From Neonectria sp. B-13 (taxonomy: Eukaryota > Ascomycota > Sordariomycetes > Hypocreales > Nectriaceae), in the NCBI GenBank assembly GCA_002682825.1, contig NOKP01000003.1, positions 2,232,001-2,296,000 on the forward strand: a stretch of 64,000 bases of DNA. The letters run 5' to 3'. The notes under the pieces were generated by a model, which made no database searches, had not been told where the DNA came from, and was given only the letters and a program-made list of their open reading frames with translations. The position numbers and the translations under genes are program-made. Below, piece by piece: positions 21,137 to 32,356 of this stretch (within the stretch, counting starts at the first letter, position 1; each line of letters opens with the position of its first letter).

Positions 21137-24100
21137 CAGGCGGCCCAGGCACTAGATCGTGCGTCCTGGGAGCTACTTTTCCTAGCAGCCACGGTCAAGT
21201 ATCCCCAGTTCTTCCAAACAAAGTGGATGCAGGCGCTGACAATCGCCCCAGGGCAACCCGCAATACTGTCCGGGACCCTGGACCAGCCAGCCCAGCCAGA
21301 GCGGGTCCTCAAGGGACCTCCAGCGCGTTACTGGGAACTTCCTGCGGCCTGCAAGCGACCATCGACCAGTGGCATGGCGGGCCCTCCCAGCCTTGGACGC
21401 TCCCAGGCCCTCCAAGTCCCTGTAGCCTCAGGTACCGTCCGGATATCCACCCACTCGTCCGGGGTTCCGAAGTACATGGCCCCTTCAAGCCGGATATGTA
21501 CACAGTGCGCACTTGCCGAGCGCAGTCTTGAGCTCTCGATGCCGTTGTCCGTTGACCCTGAGATGATGCTCCCTCGCGGCCGATTCAGCAGCTCCGTGGA
21601 AGCCGCCACAAGACGCTCCGGGCCTTGGTGCAACCTTGACATACAGTGTATAACACAGTGCTTACACGCCTTAGGTTGTCACCAAGACTGCGACTGGTCG
21701 CAGTATGGATCCATCTTCATCAATAACCAGCTCAATTGCGGGCGGGCGGGCGGGCGGGATGGCGAGAGGTTGGACAGGTACCTCAGTGTACGAAGTACCT
21801 GCCTGGCATACTTGGAAGAGCAGGAGGGGGATCGCCCTCGCAGCGACCTGGGCAACTGGGCCACCAACTCTGACAACAGCGCGGCCAGTGAGAACCCGCG
21901 ACAGACTGTTCGCGTCGCGGCCAAGTCCGGGATACCTTTTGAATGTTCCTCTCGGGGGTACGTTAAAGGAGGCCCACGGTGGAGAAATGGTGCCATCTAC
22001 TTGGCTGATGGATGTCCTTGGAAAAGCATTGACGAGACGGACCCCCAGCTGTGCATCCCAGGACGCCTGCTGGGATACCCGATTTTTGCGGAGTATGGAC
22101 GTACTGTACAAAGTAAGTGCCTGCTTTTGCACAGCACTGTACTCCGTAACTCTCCTCATTGCCTTCCATGGACGACGGATCATGGCCGGTTGCAGAGTAA
22201 CTTTTCTGGTGGGTGGAGCATCTCATCCAACTGATCCATCAATTGAATGGCCTCCTGGGGGGGTAGCGCCATCCCCTCCTGGCAGCTAGGCCGGGGTAGT
22301 CAACAAAGACGACCAGGGGCCAGGGGCCAAAGCAGCAGATGATCATGGCTGCTCGACGAGGGTGCGAGGGTTGTAAAAGAATGAAACGGCAGTCTGGCGA
22401 GAGGCAGGCTCATGGTTGCTGAGTTGGTTCCGTCACTCAATGTGGTGCTGATCGCATTGCCTGGTACTGTGTAGCTGGAACGAGCAATGGAAGCTTCGGG
22501 GCAAGACATTCTGAAGCTGGGTCCAATCCCGGTCTTAATTGGAGGCGCTCATTCTCCCTTTGCGGCTCATCCATTTTCTGTTGGTAGGGGTAGTCCAGAT
22601 GCGAGGTAGGTAAGTAGTACTCGGTAGAAAGGTATTCGCAGGTAAGGCTGGTTCGAATACAACATACCCAGTAGCGCCGGAGCGTAGGCCATGTACTTCT
22701 CTCCTGGAGAGTGCCAGATTGAAGCGGATCGTGGACGCAACTGTGCTCGTCTCAACTGTCCTGTACGGATCTGATCCGTACCAGACCTTGTGGCTGGCTC
22801 TTCGTGTGAACTGTGGAGTTGTCCCGGCTCAATACCCGACGGCTGAGGCTTGGTTTGGACAGATCAACAACCATCTAGATAGATATGGACCCTCTTCCAC
22901 TGGCTGTGAGTGCTGCTGTTTACCGTCGCTTCTGGCACTGGTGGCTGCCAATTCGTGGCTGTGTTTGATGGTTGTTGGTGCTGGCGCTGGTTCGGTCGAT
23001 GGTCCGTGACATCGCAAAAGGCTCCTTCGCCGTGACGTGCCATCGTCGCACCGGGTCCCACTGGGAGGAGAGTCTGTCTGTCGGAGATTCAAAGACAGGC
23101 CCTAGCCAATATCCCTAATCTCCAATCCCCGAAACCAAACCCGTTTGCCAGGAGCCCTATAGTCCACGTACCTTGCCTTTAAGCGGCGTCGTCCGCCCCT
23201 CGCCTCGTCCGCCGTCCGTGGTAACGGTGGAAGTCCATCACGGGGAACTAGATGGACCTCATTTGCCGGCCATGCCCTTTACAGTATGGTAAGGGACCAG
23301 GTTGGTGGAAGTACTTCGTGCTCCATGAGGTGCTTTGTCGGAACTGAAGTTACATTTTGCTCGGTTCGCCAGGCAATTGCCTGTGGAAAGGCGGGTGGGT
23401 AACTGGAGACCCGTGCGAATACACTCCTTCCCCATTCTTACGTAGGTGGTGTTAGAGAACAAGCCCTCCCGCTCCTCCCTTGCCTTGCCTTGCCTTGCGG
23501 TGATTCAATTGGCACCCAAAATGGAAGTTACGACCACCCGCAAAGCCGAAAGGGTTCCAACCTCTAACTTCCGAGTTTCTTTTAGTTCGCTTTGTCATGC
23601 GTTTGTTTCGGTACACGCCAGAACTGCCGCCGAGAAACAATCCCCTCAAGCTTGATACTCCCAACATTACCAACAAGGCCCGTGATTTTGAGTCTCGTCC
23701 TCGCAAACAAAGCAAATTGTTCCTCCTCCCCCTCCTGTGTCTCGCAGACTGGCCGGCTTACAGCGCATGGCCTTGCAGCGATGGCACCGCCTCTGGTGCT
23801 GATAAAGGACCCTTGCAACACCGATAAGTGCAGTTAAACCGTGGGCTCATCAGCTGCGCTCCTCGGCTACGCTCATCAATCTTCCATTCCCACAAAGCCG
23901 CTTTGTACCTTGTCTCCTGACCAGGGTCCTCCCAGACGACGTCTCCACACGAAGCTGCCAAGGATCCTAATACAGACAACTAAGGACAAAGGAGGATCGC
24001 CTCGTTGGCCTGTGGGGCTGATTACTAGTAACAGAAGTCTGCCGCAGAGAAGGAATCTAGAATGCGCGTCTGTTTCGATGCAATGGTCATGCAGGACTGG

Positions 24101-24470
24101 CGCCGCATCAGGCCTCGCTTTGTTGCTTTTCCCCAACTGACCTGTCTGATTGATGGGAGCTTTCCACCATTCGCGTTCCTGCAAGTCAAGCGGCTCATTT
24201 CTTGAGCCCAGCAGATAGGTGAGGTTTCTTTCTCCGTCGCCCTCACCAAGTACTGTACCGAAACCAACTCTCGCATTTGCGATTTTTCTCACTCAGGTGG
24301 CGTAGATCACTCCCTGTGCTAAACAACTTGGCTCGACGCTCTCAACACATAACCTCGAACACGAACATTTTTTCCTGCAGTTAACTCCAAGTGCCGACTT
24401 TTTATCAATACTCGAACCCGAAGCTTCTTTGCCAGGCAAGATAGCTCACGCATAGTACTCAGCAGTGAAG
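21137..24470. other. Gene-poor region, first part
   Basis: Apart from the doubtful ORF at 21227-22234, nothing here looks like a gene. The sequence holds a short GGGC run (21738-21758), one copy of the motif GTACTCCGTA at 22139-22148 and short CCTTG repeats near 23480. No transposase, reverse-transcriptase, tRNA or rRNA feature was recognised. Confidence 0.5.
21227..22234 (+). other. Unexplained 335-codon ORF (doubtful coding)
   Basis: Longest open frame in the gene-poor 20-28.8 kb stretch. It runs from ATG 21227 to the stop ending at 22234, and is open upstream as far as 21131 if a GTG is allowed. The product has no family I recognise, no signal peptide, no clear membrane helix and an even, random-looking composition with scattered Cys. 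The other strand and a second plus frame are also open over much of the same DNA (170 and 194 codons). That points to local shortage of stop codons in GC-rich sequence and not to selection on one frame. It could be a lineage-specific gene or an exon of one, but I consider chance more likely. Confidence 0.2.
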
Positions 24471-24491
24471 GAGTTCCATGCGCACGCCCCC

Positions 24492-24710
24492 ATGGAGTCT
24501 CCTGTGCCGTGTTTGATCAACGACCGGGTTCAGGAAGCTCGCGCAAGACAAAAACGTGCCCACTCTGAGGACATCGATCTTGACATGCCAGGTTATCAAT
24601 TGCCTCTTCCGGATTTCGAAAATGACAACTCGGACGGTTGCTGGTTCCATCATGAGCACAGTTTCCGAGCTACCGCGGCCAAGCACAAACCAACTTCAGA
24701 CAGTGTCTGA
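24492..24710 (+). other. Possible small ORF, 72 codons
   Basis: ATG 24492 opens a hydrophilic 72-residue frame (MESPVPCLINDRVQEARARQ... ending KHKPTSDSV). The frame is open upstream to a non-ATG codon near 24465. The chain is charged, with an acidic centre (SEDIDLDM) and His near the end. The preceding 150 bp have C/T- and A-rich stretches like a leader. I know no homologue. It may be a small gene, part of a spliced gene or chance. Confidence 0.2.
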
Positions 24711-27700
24711 CTATCTACATCCTCTATCACAGTCCCAGAGACTACCACACACGCAGAGTCACGCAGCGCAATGCGCCTGAGTCAAGCATGGTCGATTAAT
24801 TGGCCCACACCTGCATCGGTTTGTGCCGGCGCCTCGCCGCCGGTAGTGCCTTAGCTTGGATACTTCATGTCACAGAAATATGATCACTGTGCGGGAAAGA
24901 TATCTCGATAATCATGTCTTTTGAGAAAGGGTTTGAAGACCAGCAAACGATAACCTCTCCGGTTAGGGATTTTCGCAAACTTTCTAAGGACTTCCCCCCG
25001 TCATTTCCTTCAATGTTTGATGTCCCAAGCAAGAAACGGAAGCCAACCAGTCAAAAAGTGATTGAGCAGCACGGACAATGTACAAATGTGGCTTTCACTC
25101 TCCGTCCCGCAAGCCAGCAGGCGCCACACTCCCTTCTAGGAAACGCCGAGAACGACGATTGCCCCAGACCTGGGCTCCTAAGCCGCCTCCCTGCTAGACT
25201 TTTGAGATGAGTCGAAACAGACACTGCTTCTCTGCACACAGTAGTGTATGCTATGTGTGTCTCACAATAATTGCAAAGAGCATGAGATGGCCTACCAGCA
25301 ACTCTCAATGATCGAGGATCCTTTGTTGTGGTTGGACCCAGCTCACTGGCCTGGGAATACTCCATAAAAACAAATAGTCGAGTTACAAAAGCCCGAGGCC
25401 CGGAGCCACTGATGCAAACACGCCATGCGGCTGGTGATGCTCGATGTTTGCCTTCCGATAACTCCGCAGCAGATACGAAGTAATTAATTACGGTCTTTTG
25501 GGCCCTCACTAACTCTCCCCCTTACATGCTGTGCTTCTTTGCCAGGTGTCGATCATCCAGGGCGGATACCAACGGGAGGAGACTTTGTTCCAACTTCTGG
25601 AAGTCTCACGCTCAGGCCCTTTCGGAGCCTCGGGGCTACGGGTGATCTCCATCAGACGCTGCATCATGTAGCTCCTCCAACTCCACAAAGGTCCGCCCAG
25701 CACGAACTTGCGGCAGCGAATCGAGCCAACGAAAGGCCGGTCCCTGCAAGGGACCATCGACCAACTTCCGGAGACGTGCTGATCGGGTCTAGCGCCCACG
25801 CCGCCCTCATCATCTCGGTTCCAATTCCACTGGCTAAAGTGATTTTAGCTCGCCCACCCATCCACCGACACGGACTGAGCCACGAGGTCACGAATGGTCC
25901 GGTGGGAAATGGGGAAATTGCGGAACTGACGTGCCAAACGATATTGTGCATTCGAAAACTACGTAGCTGGCGTTCTTGAAGCTGGAACTTTCTCCCAGGT
26001 CATGTGATTGTGGCCAGCTTGCTCGAGTACAGGCTGCTAGCTTGTTGATAGACATAGAGCCTTAACAACCAACCTAATTAATCGGGATTGTCCCTTTAAG
26101 ATGCGTTTACGCCAGGTTGTAACACCCCTCAATCATACTCCCAGCTGCATTTAATGATGGTCTGGCAACTTTCGACCGACTGAGAAGACCAATTTCTAGA
26201 TAAGCCCAAGGAGCTACCTGGCTGCTTGAATGAATATGACTACTATGTCACAGATCTCAGATATGAGAGAATAGGTTTAGACGGGTTGTTTCACCATTCA
26301 CTGGGAAAGCGCAGCGTGTTCTCATATTGAACTTCCCACTCTTATCCGTATAACCTGTCGAGATGCTCAACCGAAAAGCGGCATCCCTCAGGTGCGCAAA
26401 TACCATCCAATGGACAGCTAGTGAGAAGACGCGGCTCTTGCTAGTCTACGGCCAACTGGACTGGGGTTTCCTTGGGCGTCAGACGTCGAGCTGACCCTCA
26501 TTTCGCGGCGAAATAAAGCAATTTCACTTCCACTGAAGCTACCATCTTCGGCGCAGCCTCCATTTCTCTGGTCGATAACGTGTGGGGACGTGGATCCCGT
26601 CTCCAGGCGTGTCCGTGAGACAGGGTGGCCACATGGCAAATCTCTCTTATTCTGCCCCCTGCACATTGAACGGCACGCCATCAAGGCTCAAACTGATGAT
26701 GAAGCTCGTGGATCGCCTCGGAATGCGAAACCTTACACGACCTATCGGTAAGGAGAGGGCTGCTGCCACTATAGACCTCGGTAACCTCGCAACTATCTGA
26801 CCTGTTCCGGTAGCATCGAATTGAGATTCAAACATACATCGCCCCAAGCATTGGTACGAGGTCAGAAGAGGGCCCGCAAAGCTCAAACTCGCCTGGAACA
26901 GCTATGACCATCCTTCTGAAGCTGTTTTGCGGGTGTTGCCGTAGTAGTGCCTCGTGTTCTCATTCATGCCAGTGGGGATTATGCATGGATGTGCGCTCTT
27001 CAAAAGAGGGCAACGCACCTCGCTTCCCGTCCTGGTTTTGGTTCTTCGCTCTCGCTGTTCAGTGCAGCCAGGGCCCTATCTATTTCGAAAAATGCTGGGG
27101 CCGGGATGGTGAAAAGTCTGTCTTCTGTTCATTTCTAACTATTGCATCATGGGTTGCCCTGTTGCGGGCAAAGGGCACTGTGTTTGGGAGGGCGCATGAG
27201 CCACCTGCTGTGAGAGCAAATGGTATTCAGACATCTAGGGGCATCGGAGGCGAAACTTGTCTGGTCTCGTCTATTTTTGACGAGACAATGTGGCCTCTCC
27301 AGGCACAGTAATTGTGGAAGCTTTCAGCACTTGATTTTCGTGAGAAAGGCTTGCTTTGTCTATCTTGACATCAAACTGACGATCCAGGTCATGAATCTGG
27401 TTGCTGGGCTAATCATACTTGTCAATTCAAAATGGCTGCAAGGTTCAACGGTCCTAATGATCTTCCGACAACTAAGTGACATTCGGCCAGAAGGATCTCA
27501 ATGACGAGCCTACGAATGACTGGGGGTTGATCTGGCAGTAGCTCAATCTTCCGCCACCACAATACCCGATTCGACTTGAGGTGTCTCTCGACTCAACTCC
27601 ACGGCAGCGGGAGTGGTGGAGACGAGGACGCAGAATAGGGCTGAGGATCGCGAAACCAACCATAATGCCGTAAACAACCCAGACGGCGTCGACAATTACG

Positions 27701-28837
27701 ACCTCCAGGGACCCGAACTCCCGGTACATCGAGATTCGATCTTGGGGATTCCCATTGACTTGATACGCCATCGGAGGAGCCGAGGCATCCGGACTTGTGC
27801 TAGCGGCAGCAAAAGCAATGTGTTTGTTTTGTTGAACATTGGATGGCCAGGGAATGTGCCGCACAGTGCAAGACGAGGTGATGCACATCTCTATTCGTAT
27901 AGCCGACACTCTTGGCAAGATTCCAATGCCCTCAATGCAGCTAGAGGTCATTATAGTTTTCTCGACTGCCACGTTTGAGTTCGGCGTAGCTCAAAGGTTG
28001 CGTGAGGGACACTCCAACACGGATTTGGATCGCGGGTGGCTTCAAGACGGAGATTACTGGGCGTCAGCCATGATGTTTGATGTTGTGGTTGGCTTGAAGC
28101 CACCGGCTCAGTCTGTTGTCGATTGTGAAAATAAATAGATGTTAGACTGTTGGTGGTTGGTTGCTACTTTAGTATTATGCGTTGCTGTCGAGGTACCTAG
28201 ACAGCTCAGCCGGGCAGCGATGGAAGATTTCCAGCTGTTTGATCGCCATCGGGCCGGGTCGTTGTATGGAAAGACAGGCTCTGTATGCCTCACTAGGTAG
28301 GCAGTGCTAACTTCAGTGTAGCGACTGGAAGGCAAATATTGCAGAACACATACCGGAACAAGACCACTGGAAATGTCAATTCTCGATCTGACGTCCATAA
28401 CTTGAGATGCAACAGGATGGGAGGAACAGTCCAGAGATTTGGCATACGGTCTGGGCTATGGGCGCACACTCCACTCCATCCACTGTCGCCGGGATCGTCC
28501 TCAGTGCAGTTAGCGGGGAAGAGACACCAAAACTCACTGAGACTAGGGGGGCATTGGGGGGGGGAACAGCTAACTGGAACCCTCTGGCGCAACGCCACAA
28601 CCACCAAAAACCCACCCCCCACCTCCCGCCTCAGCCAGAAATCCACCTATTCTCCCCCATGCCATGCCGCTCGGCAAAGCCATCACCAACAAAGCCAAGA
28701 CTTCAGCCCAGACCGCCCGCACCTGCGACTCGTGCGCGGCGCCTCCTCTGCTCTTTGACCGGAAAGGACAGGAAGCGTAACTCTGCTACGTTCGGACCAT
28801 CGCCTGAAGCGAACAATTCACGACCCTTCTTGTCCCA
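24711..28837. other. Gene-poor region, second part
   Basis: About 4.1 kb without a convincing gene. It has two weak candidates: a plus-strand 98-codon ORF from ATG 24914 (MSFEKGFEDQQTITSPVRDF..., with a KKRK cluster) and a minus-strand ORF at 27972-27472 containing one hydrophobic stretch. Neither has a recognised family or a neighbouring exon I could join with confidence. Stretches around 26050-26350 and 27350-27450 are richer in A/T. The end (28560-28840) leads into the Smr gene. Confidence 0.45.
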
Positions 28838-29842
28838 ATGGCCATTCCTATGAATCGCCTCGGCGGGAGAGGTGCGTTTCCCCGAACCCCCGAGGCACGC
28901 TGCCAGTTTCGCGCCTCGAGCCATTGTGCCCCCTGGACACCGAAGCCAACTGACCGTGTCTGTTGGCTGTAGCTCTAAACGGCGGCGACGACGATGATGC
29001 TGAGCGCGAGTACGATCGCCTGCGTGACATGGCTCGCGCAGAGGCCGAAAAGCGCAACCAGTGCTTCCAGCGCGTACGTTGTTTCCCTTCCACCCAGCCC
29101 CCGAAAATCGCGGTTTCCTACCATCTCTCTCTCACCATGATACATCACCGTGTCTTGTTTCCCAAAAGGCCATGCGCTGACCGGCCTATGTTTGCTCCAG
29201 TCCCGACAGGCGTACGATGATGGCGACGGCGCGCGCGCCAAGGAGCTCTCCAACGAGGGCAAGGCGCACGATGCCAAGATGGACGACTACAACCAGCAGG
29301 CATCCGACTACATCTTCCGCGCGAACAACGTCTCCGGCCGCGTGCCCGGCGACACCATCGACCTGCACGGCCAGTTCGTCGAGGAAGCGGAGCGCATCCT
29401 GGAGCAGCGCATCCGCGCCGACCAAGCTGCCGGCCAGGCGCACCTGCACGCCATCGTCGGCAAGGGCCACCACTCGGCGGGCCACGTCCAGAAGATCAAG
29501 CCCAAGGTGGAGGAGCTGTGCCGCGAGCTGGGTCTGAAGTACAGCACCGAGGAGAACGCGGGTCGCATCTACATCAACCTCCAGGGCGGTGAGGCTATCC
29601 CACCCCAGAACGGAGGCTACTCGGGACACCATGGCGGACAGCAGCAGCATCATGGCGGGCAGCAGCAGCATCATGGCGGGCAGCAGCAGCATCATGGCGG
29701 ACAGCAACAACATGGCGGGCAGCAGCACGGAGGGCAGCAGCAAGGAGGACAGCAGCAGAACGACGAGGTGGTGGAGTTCGTGGGAAAGCAGCTACCCTGG
29801 ATCCTCAAGAAGCTGGAGAAGCATTGTTGTGTGGTTATGTGA
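28838..29842 (+). CDS. DUF1771-Smr domain protein with C-terminal CaaX-like box
   Basis: Exons 28838-28871, 28973-29073 and 29201-29842 give 258 residues. The short first exon encodes MAIPMNRLGGR plus the first base of a split Ala codon. Residues about 18-85 match the DUF1771 helical region (EYDRLRDMARAEAEKRNQCF, then SRQAYDDGDGARAKELSNEG). About 95-175 is a Smr domain: IDLHGQFVEEAERIL with the LDLHG-type motif, and AIVGKGHHSAGHVQKIKPKVEEL with the GxGxHS-type motif, both thought to support nuclease activity. Then come tandem HHGGQQQ repeats (about 187-230) and a final helix ending in CVVM. Four residues from the end is Cys, so the tail fits a CaaX prenylation box, with Met favouring farnesyl. 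In the family (yeast YPL199C) the role is unclear; RNA or DNA nicking is proposed for Smr domains. The predicted tail would place it on a membrane. Confidence 0.9.
29627..29758 (+). repeat. Tandem 21-bp coding repeat (HHGGQQQ)
   Basis: Four near-perfect copies of a 21-bp unit followed by shortened ones encode HHGGQQQ, then HGGQQ and GGQQQ, in the Smr gene between the Smr domain and the C-terminal helix. CAG-rich repeats of this kind expand and contract easily. Confidence 0.9.
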
Positions 29843-30287
29843 GCGGGTGGACACGACTCTACGGCTTATGCATTATGGCTTGGGCGAGCAAGAACTCTGG
29901 ACTAAGAAGGAGTTGGGGCTACGTACAAATGAGCATTAGATAGATTGTTGGATACTTTCTTGGTGGTCTAGGAAAGCATGGATTTTGCCAGCGGCTTGGG
30001 GGAATACTAGGCATATATAGGGGGGGCCCAAGGGGACGGGTTTCCAGGATTGATGGCTTGAAGATACCTCGCAAAGTCTTGTTTATTTCAGGGTAAATTG
30101 ATAGAAAGCTCAACTTTATTTGGCTATGATATATTAAGACGCCTTGCAAATAGCACCACTCGTACACAATATCTAAACACTATCCGAATCCTAACACTCT
30201 CCACCGGTTCTCGCTCGTAAATCAATCTCTCTGTTGCTGTGCGAGAGGCACCCATGTTCCCTTGTCGCCCGTCACTTGTTGCTACAT
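29843..30287. other. Intergenic between convergent genes
   Basis: This 445-bp spacer holds the 3' flanks of the Smr gene and the membrane-protein gene. A run of seven G followed by CCC lies near 30020. No gene seen. Confidence 0.5.
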
Positions 30288-31070
30288 TTAGGCACTGTAA
30301 GATGACTGCGCGGTCTCCTGGGCCTTGGGCGTGGGTGGTGGTACCTTTTGCAGGGTGAATCCAACGGTTTCGCAGATGAGAACAACCACCATCTCCATGA
30401 TGACTCCGCCACCGAGGTAGAACCAGACTCCATGGGACTTGTTGCCGAGGATGAGGACGCAGGTGTAGATGAGGCGGACGAGGACAAAGGGGAGCGAGGC
30501 GATGACGGCAATGAGGATTCGGTGCTCGCCCTGGGCGATGAAGCCTTGGTTGCGGACGACAAGGACTGTCTCGACGACGAGGGAGGCAAAGACGACGATC
30601 ATGAGGCCCGCGCCGACTTGACTTTCCACAGGGTAGCTGATCTTGGGTGTTCCATTGACGAGAGTATAGTCGGCACTGGTACCGCCAACAATGAGCAGGA
30701 TCATGGCGATGAGCATGAGTAGCGAAATTGCACGCTGGAATAGCGGCTTGATGATCTGGGGGCCCTCGCGATGAATAGACTCGATCAATCTGTCGAGAAG
30801 CCCAAGAAGCATCAGGATCAGGGGACCGAAGCCGACGCCATTGAGGGTCAACCAGCCGATGTAGAGGCTCTGGTTAGTCGGGTCGTTGATGGTTGCCAGG
30901 AGCATGCCGGAACCGATGAGGCGGGCGAGGGCGAGGATGACGAGGAAGCGCCAGCCGGAGCTGCGCTTGATGCCATGCTTGAAGCAGAGGAAGACACCGC
31001 CGATGAGGAAGAAGGTGTATATGATGATTTCGGCGATGGCGATGCGCTCGTAGTTACTTAGTTGGACCAT
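30288..31070 (-). CDS. Seven-helix integral membrane protein (DUF7702-like)
   Basis: Single-exon gene of 260 residues read on the minus strand. The start is the ATG at 31070 (MVQLSNYERIAIAEIIIYTF); the frame is open further upstream to 31295, but that part runs through a TATA-like element and is leader. Hydrophobic segments at about 12-32, 42-62, 72-95, 118-138, 155-175, 185-208 and 218-240 give seven predicted helices. A loop with DRLIESIHREGPQIIKPLF follows the third helix. The tail is short and ends AQSSYSA. The pattern fits a family of fungal seven-helix proteins of unknown function (DUF7702, from memory). No catalytic motif is visible, so neither a receptor nor an enzyme role can be claimed. 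Confidence 0.85.
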   Translation of the reverse strand: MVQLSNYERIAIAEIIIYTFFLIGGVFLCFKHGIKRSSGWRFLVILALARLIGSGMLLATINDPTNQSLYIGWLTLNGVGFGPLILMLLGLLDRLIESIHREGPQIIKPLFQRAISLLMLIAMILLIVGGTSADYTLVNGTPKISYPVESQVGAGLMIVVFASLVVETVLVVRNQGFIAQGEHRILIAVIASLPFVLVRLIYTCVLILGNKSHGVWFYLGGGVIMEMVVVLICETVGFTLQKVPPPTPKAQETAQSSYSA

Positions 31071-32356
31071 TGTGGGGGTTGTAGTAGCGAGAGAGCGTGT
31101 AAGTGGGTGGGTTGGTGTGAGTGGCTTGGAGCCGGTATAGGTCTCTGCAAACTCCAGCCAGAGATGTAAAGAAGAATATGAGAGTGAAAAGTGAAGAAGG
31201 TATATAAACAGGAGAGTGGAGCTCTGAGGATATAAGACTGTTGTTTGTTGCTCAATGCTGGGTATCTTGTGCTGGATGGAGATATTCCAGTCCAAGACCG
31301 GAGGTCTATGGGACCCTTTATATCCATTTCATACATCCTGAGACACAGCAGCAGTTCGGGAACCGGCACGCCCGTCGGCGAGGACGAGGTGCAAAGCCTC
31401 GCAAACAACGAGCTTCGCAGCCCTAGCAGCGAAAGAGGATCCCCACGATCTGCAAGATTGCACCATCCCAGGGACACCTTGAAGCGAAAAGCACTGCCTC
31501 ACCAATTGCCAATGCCATACAGGCTGGACCAACAAGCCACAGCATGCACCACTCCCTAGCAGTGAAACAAGAAGCCCCCCCCAGGATTCAACGTCAGCGC
31601 TTGAGGCTCGAATGGCATTCCCGGATCGGGCTTGGCGCGGCCCTCGAATGGACTCCGATCTGCAGGGCTGAGGCTGGGGGGCCCGCTTTTCTCTGCGGTT
31701 GACCTCCGGGCTCGGGTGCTCCACTGTCGGCGTTGCAGGGCTTTTTTCTTCCAAAACCTCCGTGTTCCGTGCCATGTCACACCGATGAAGAGGCCTCTTG
31801 GCTTCCTTGAATCAATATTCTGTCCCTCAGGGACTGCGTTCGTTACAGGGAGGCAGGCAGTGTTCCGGCTTTACGGCACGACCTGAGATGATCGTCGTGC
31901 ACATGCTGCATCCCCCATTAGACCTTCAGCCCTGTGGACATGGCGACTCCAATAAGGATGACGGGTCTCCACACCTTCCGTCGTTATCGTTCTCGTTCGC
32001 AGTCTCATCCCTGTTCCCTTCGGTGCCGGACAACCGGTCTGGTAGGATATTCGCATGCTAGCGAATACCAGCATCTCTGTTTTTGGCTATCCATTCGAGC
32101 GCCATATCCATAGCAGTTGTTTAATCGTAAGCTTCTTATTTCTCTTCTTCAGTGGGCTTTCTTCCCACTCGCTGGATTACGGGTCCTGGCGTTGAGGCCA
32201 ACCCCACTACGAAACGGGTCATCGTGGTGACGTCGGCCTTGCAATTTTCGAGCGTCTGCAACCCCGCCAAACCACTCATGGCAAATGCTTCTGCTTCTCA
32301 TCACGCCGACCAACGCCCCGAGCCCTCCTCCCTCTTTCTGTCTCTAGTTTGAGACC
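31071..32356. other. Divergent intergenic region before KTI12
   Basis: About 1.3 kb between two divergent genes; it must hold both promoters. Apart from the TATA-like element near 31200 nothing specific was seen. ORFs up to 148 codons on the minus strand overlap one another and show no protein family. Confidence 0.5.
31200..31208 (-). promoter_or_regulatory. TATA-like element of the membrane-protein gene
   Basis: GTTTATATACC on the minus strand, about 135 bp before the ATG at 31070, is a good TATA box candidate at a plausible distance for a short leader. Confidence 0.5.

Noticed and set aside
22645..22670. tRNA B-box-like GGTTCGAATAC
   Set aside because: The flanking bases do not form the five-pair T stem and no acceptor stem or A box is present.
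24405..24420. tRNA B-box-like sequence on the minus strand (GGGTTCGAGT)
   Set aside because: No T-stem pairing and no cloverleaf could be drawn.
27472..27972. Minus-strand ORF of 166 codons with a hydrophobic stretch
   Set aside because: One hydrophobic segment only, no recognised family and no adjoining exon; could not be distinguished from chance.
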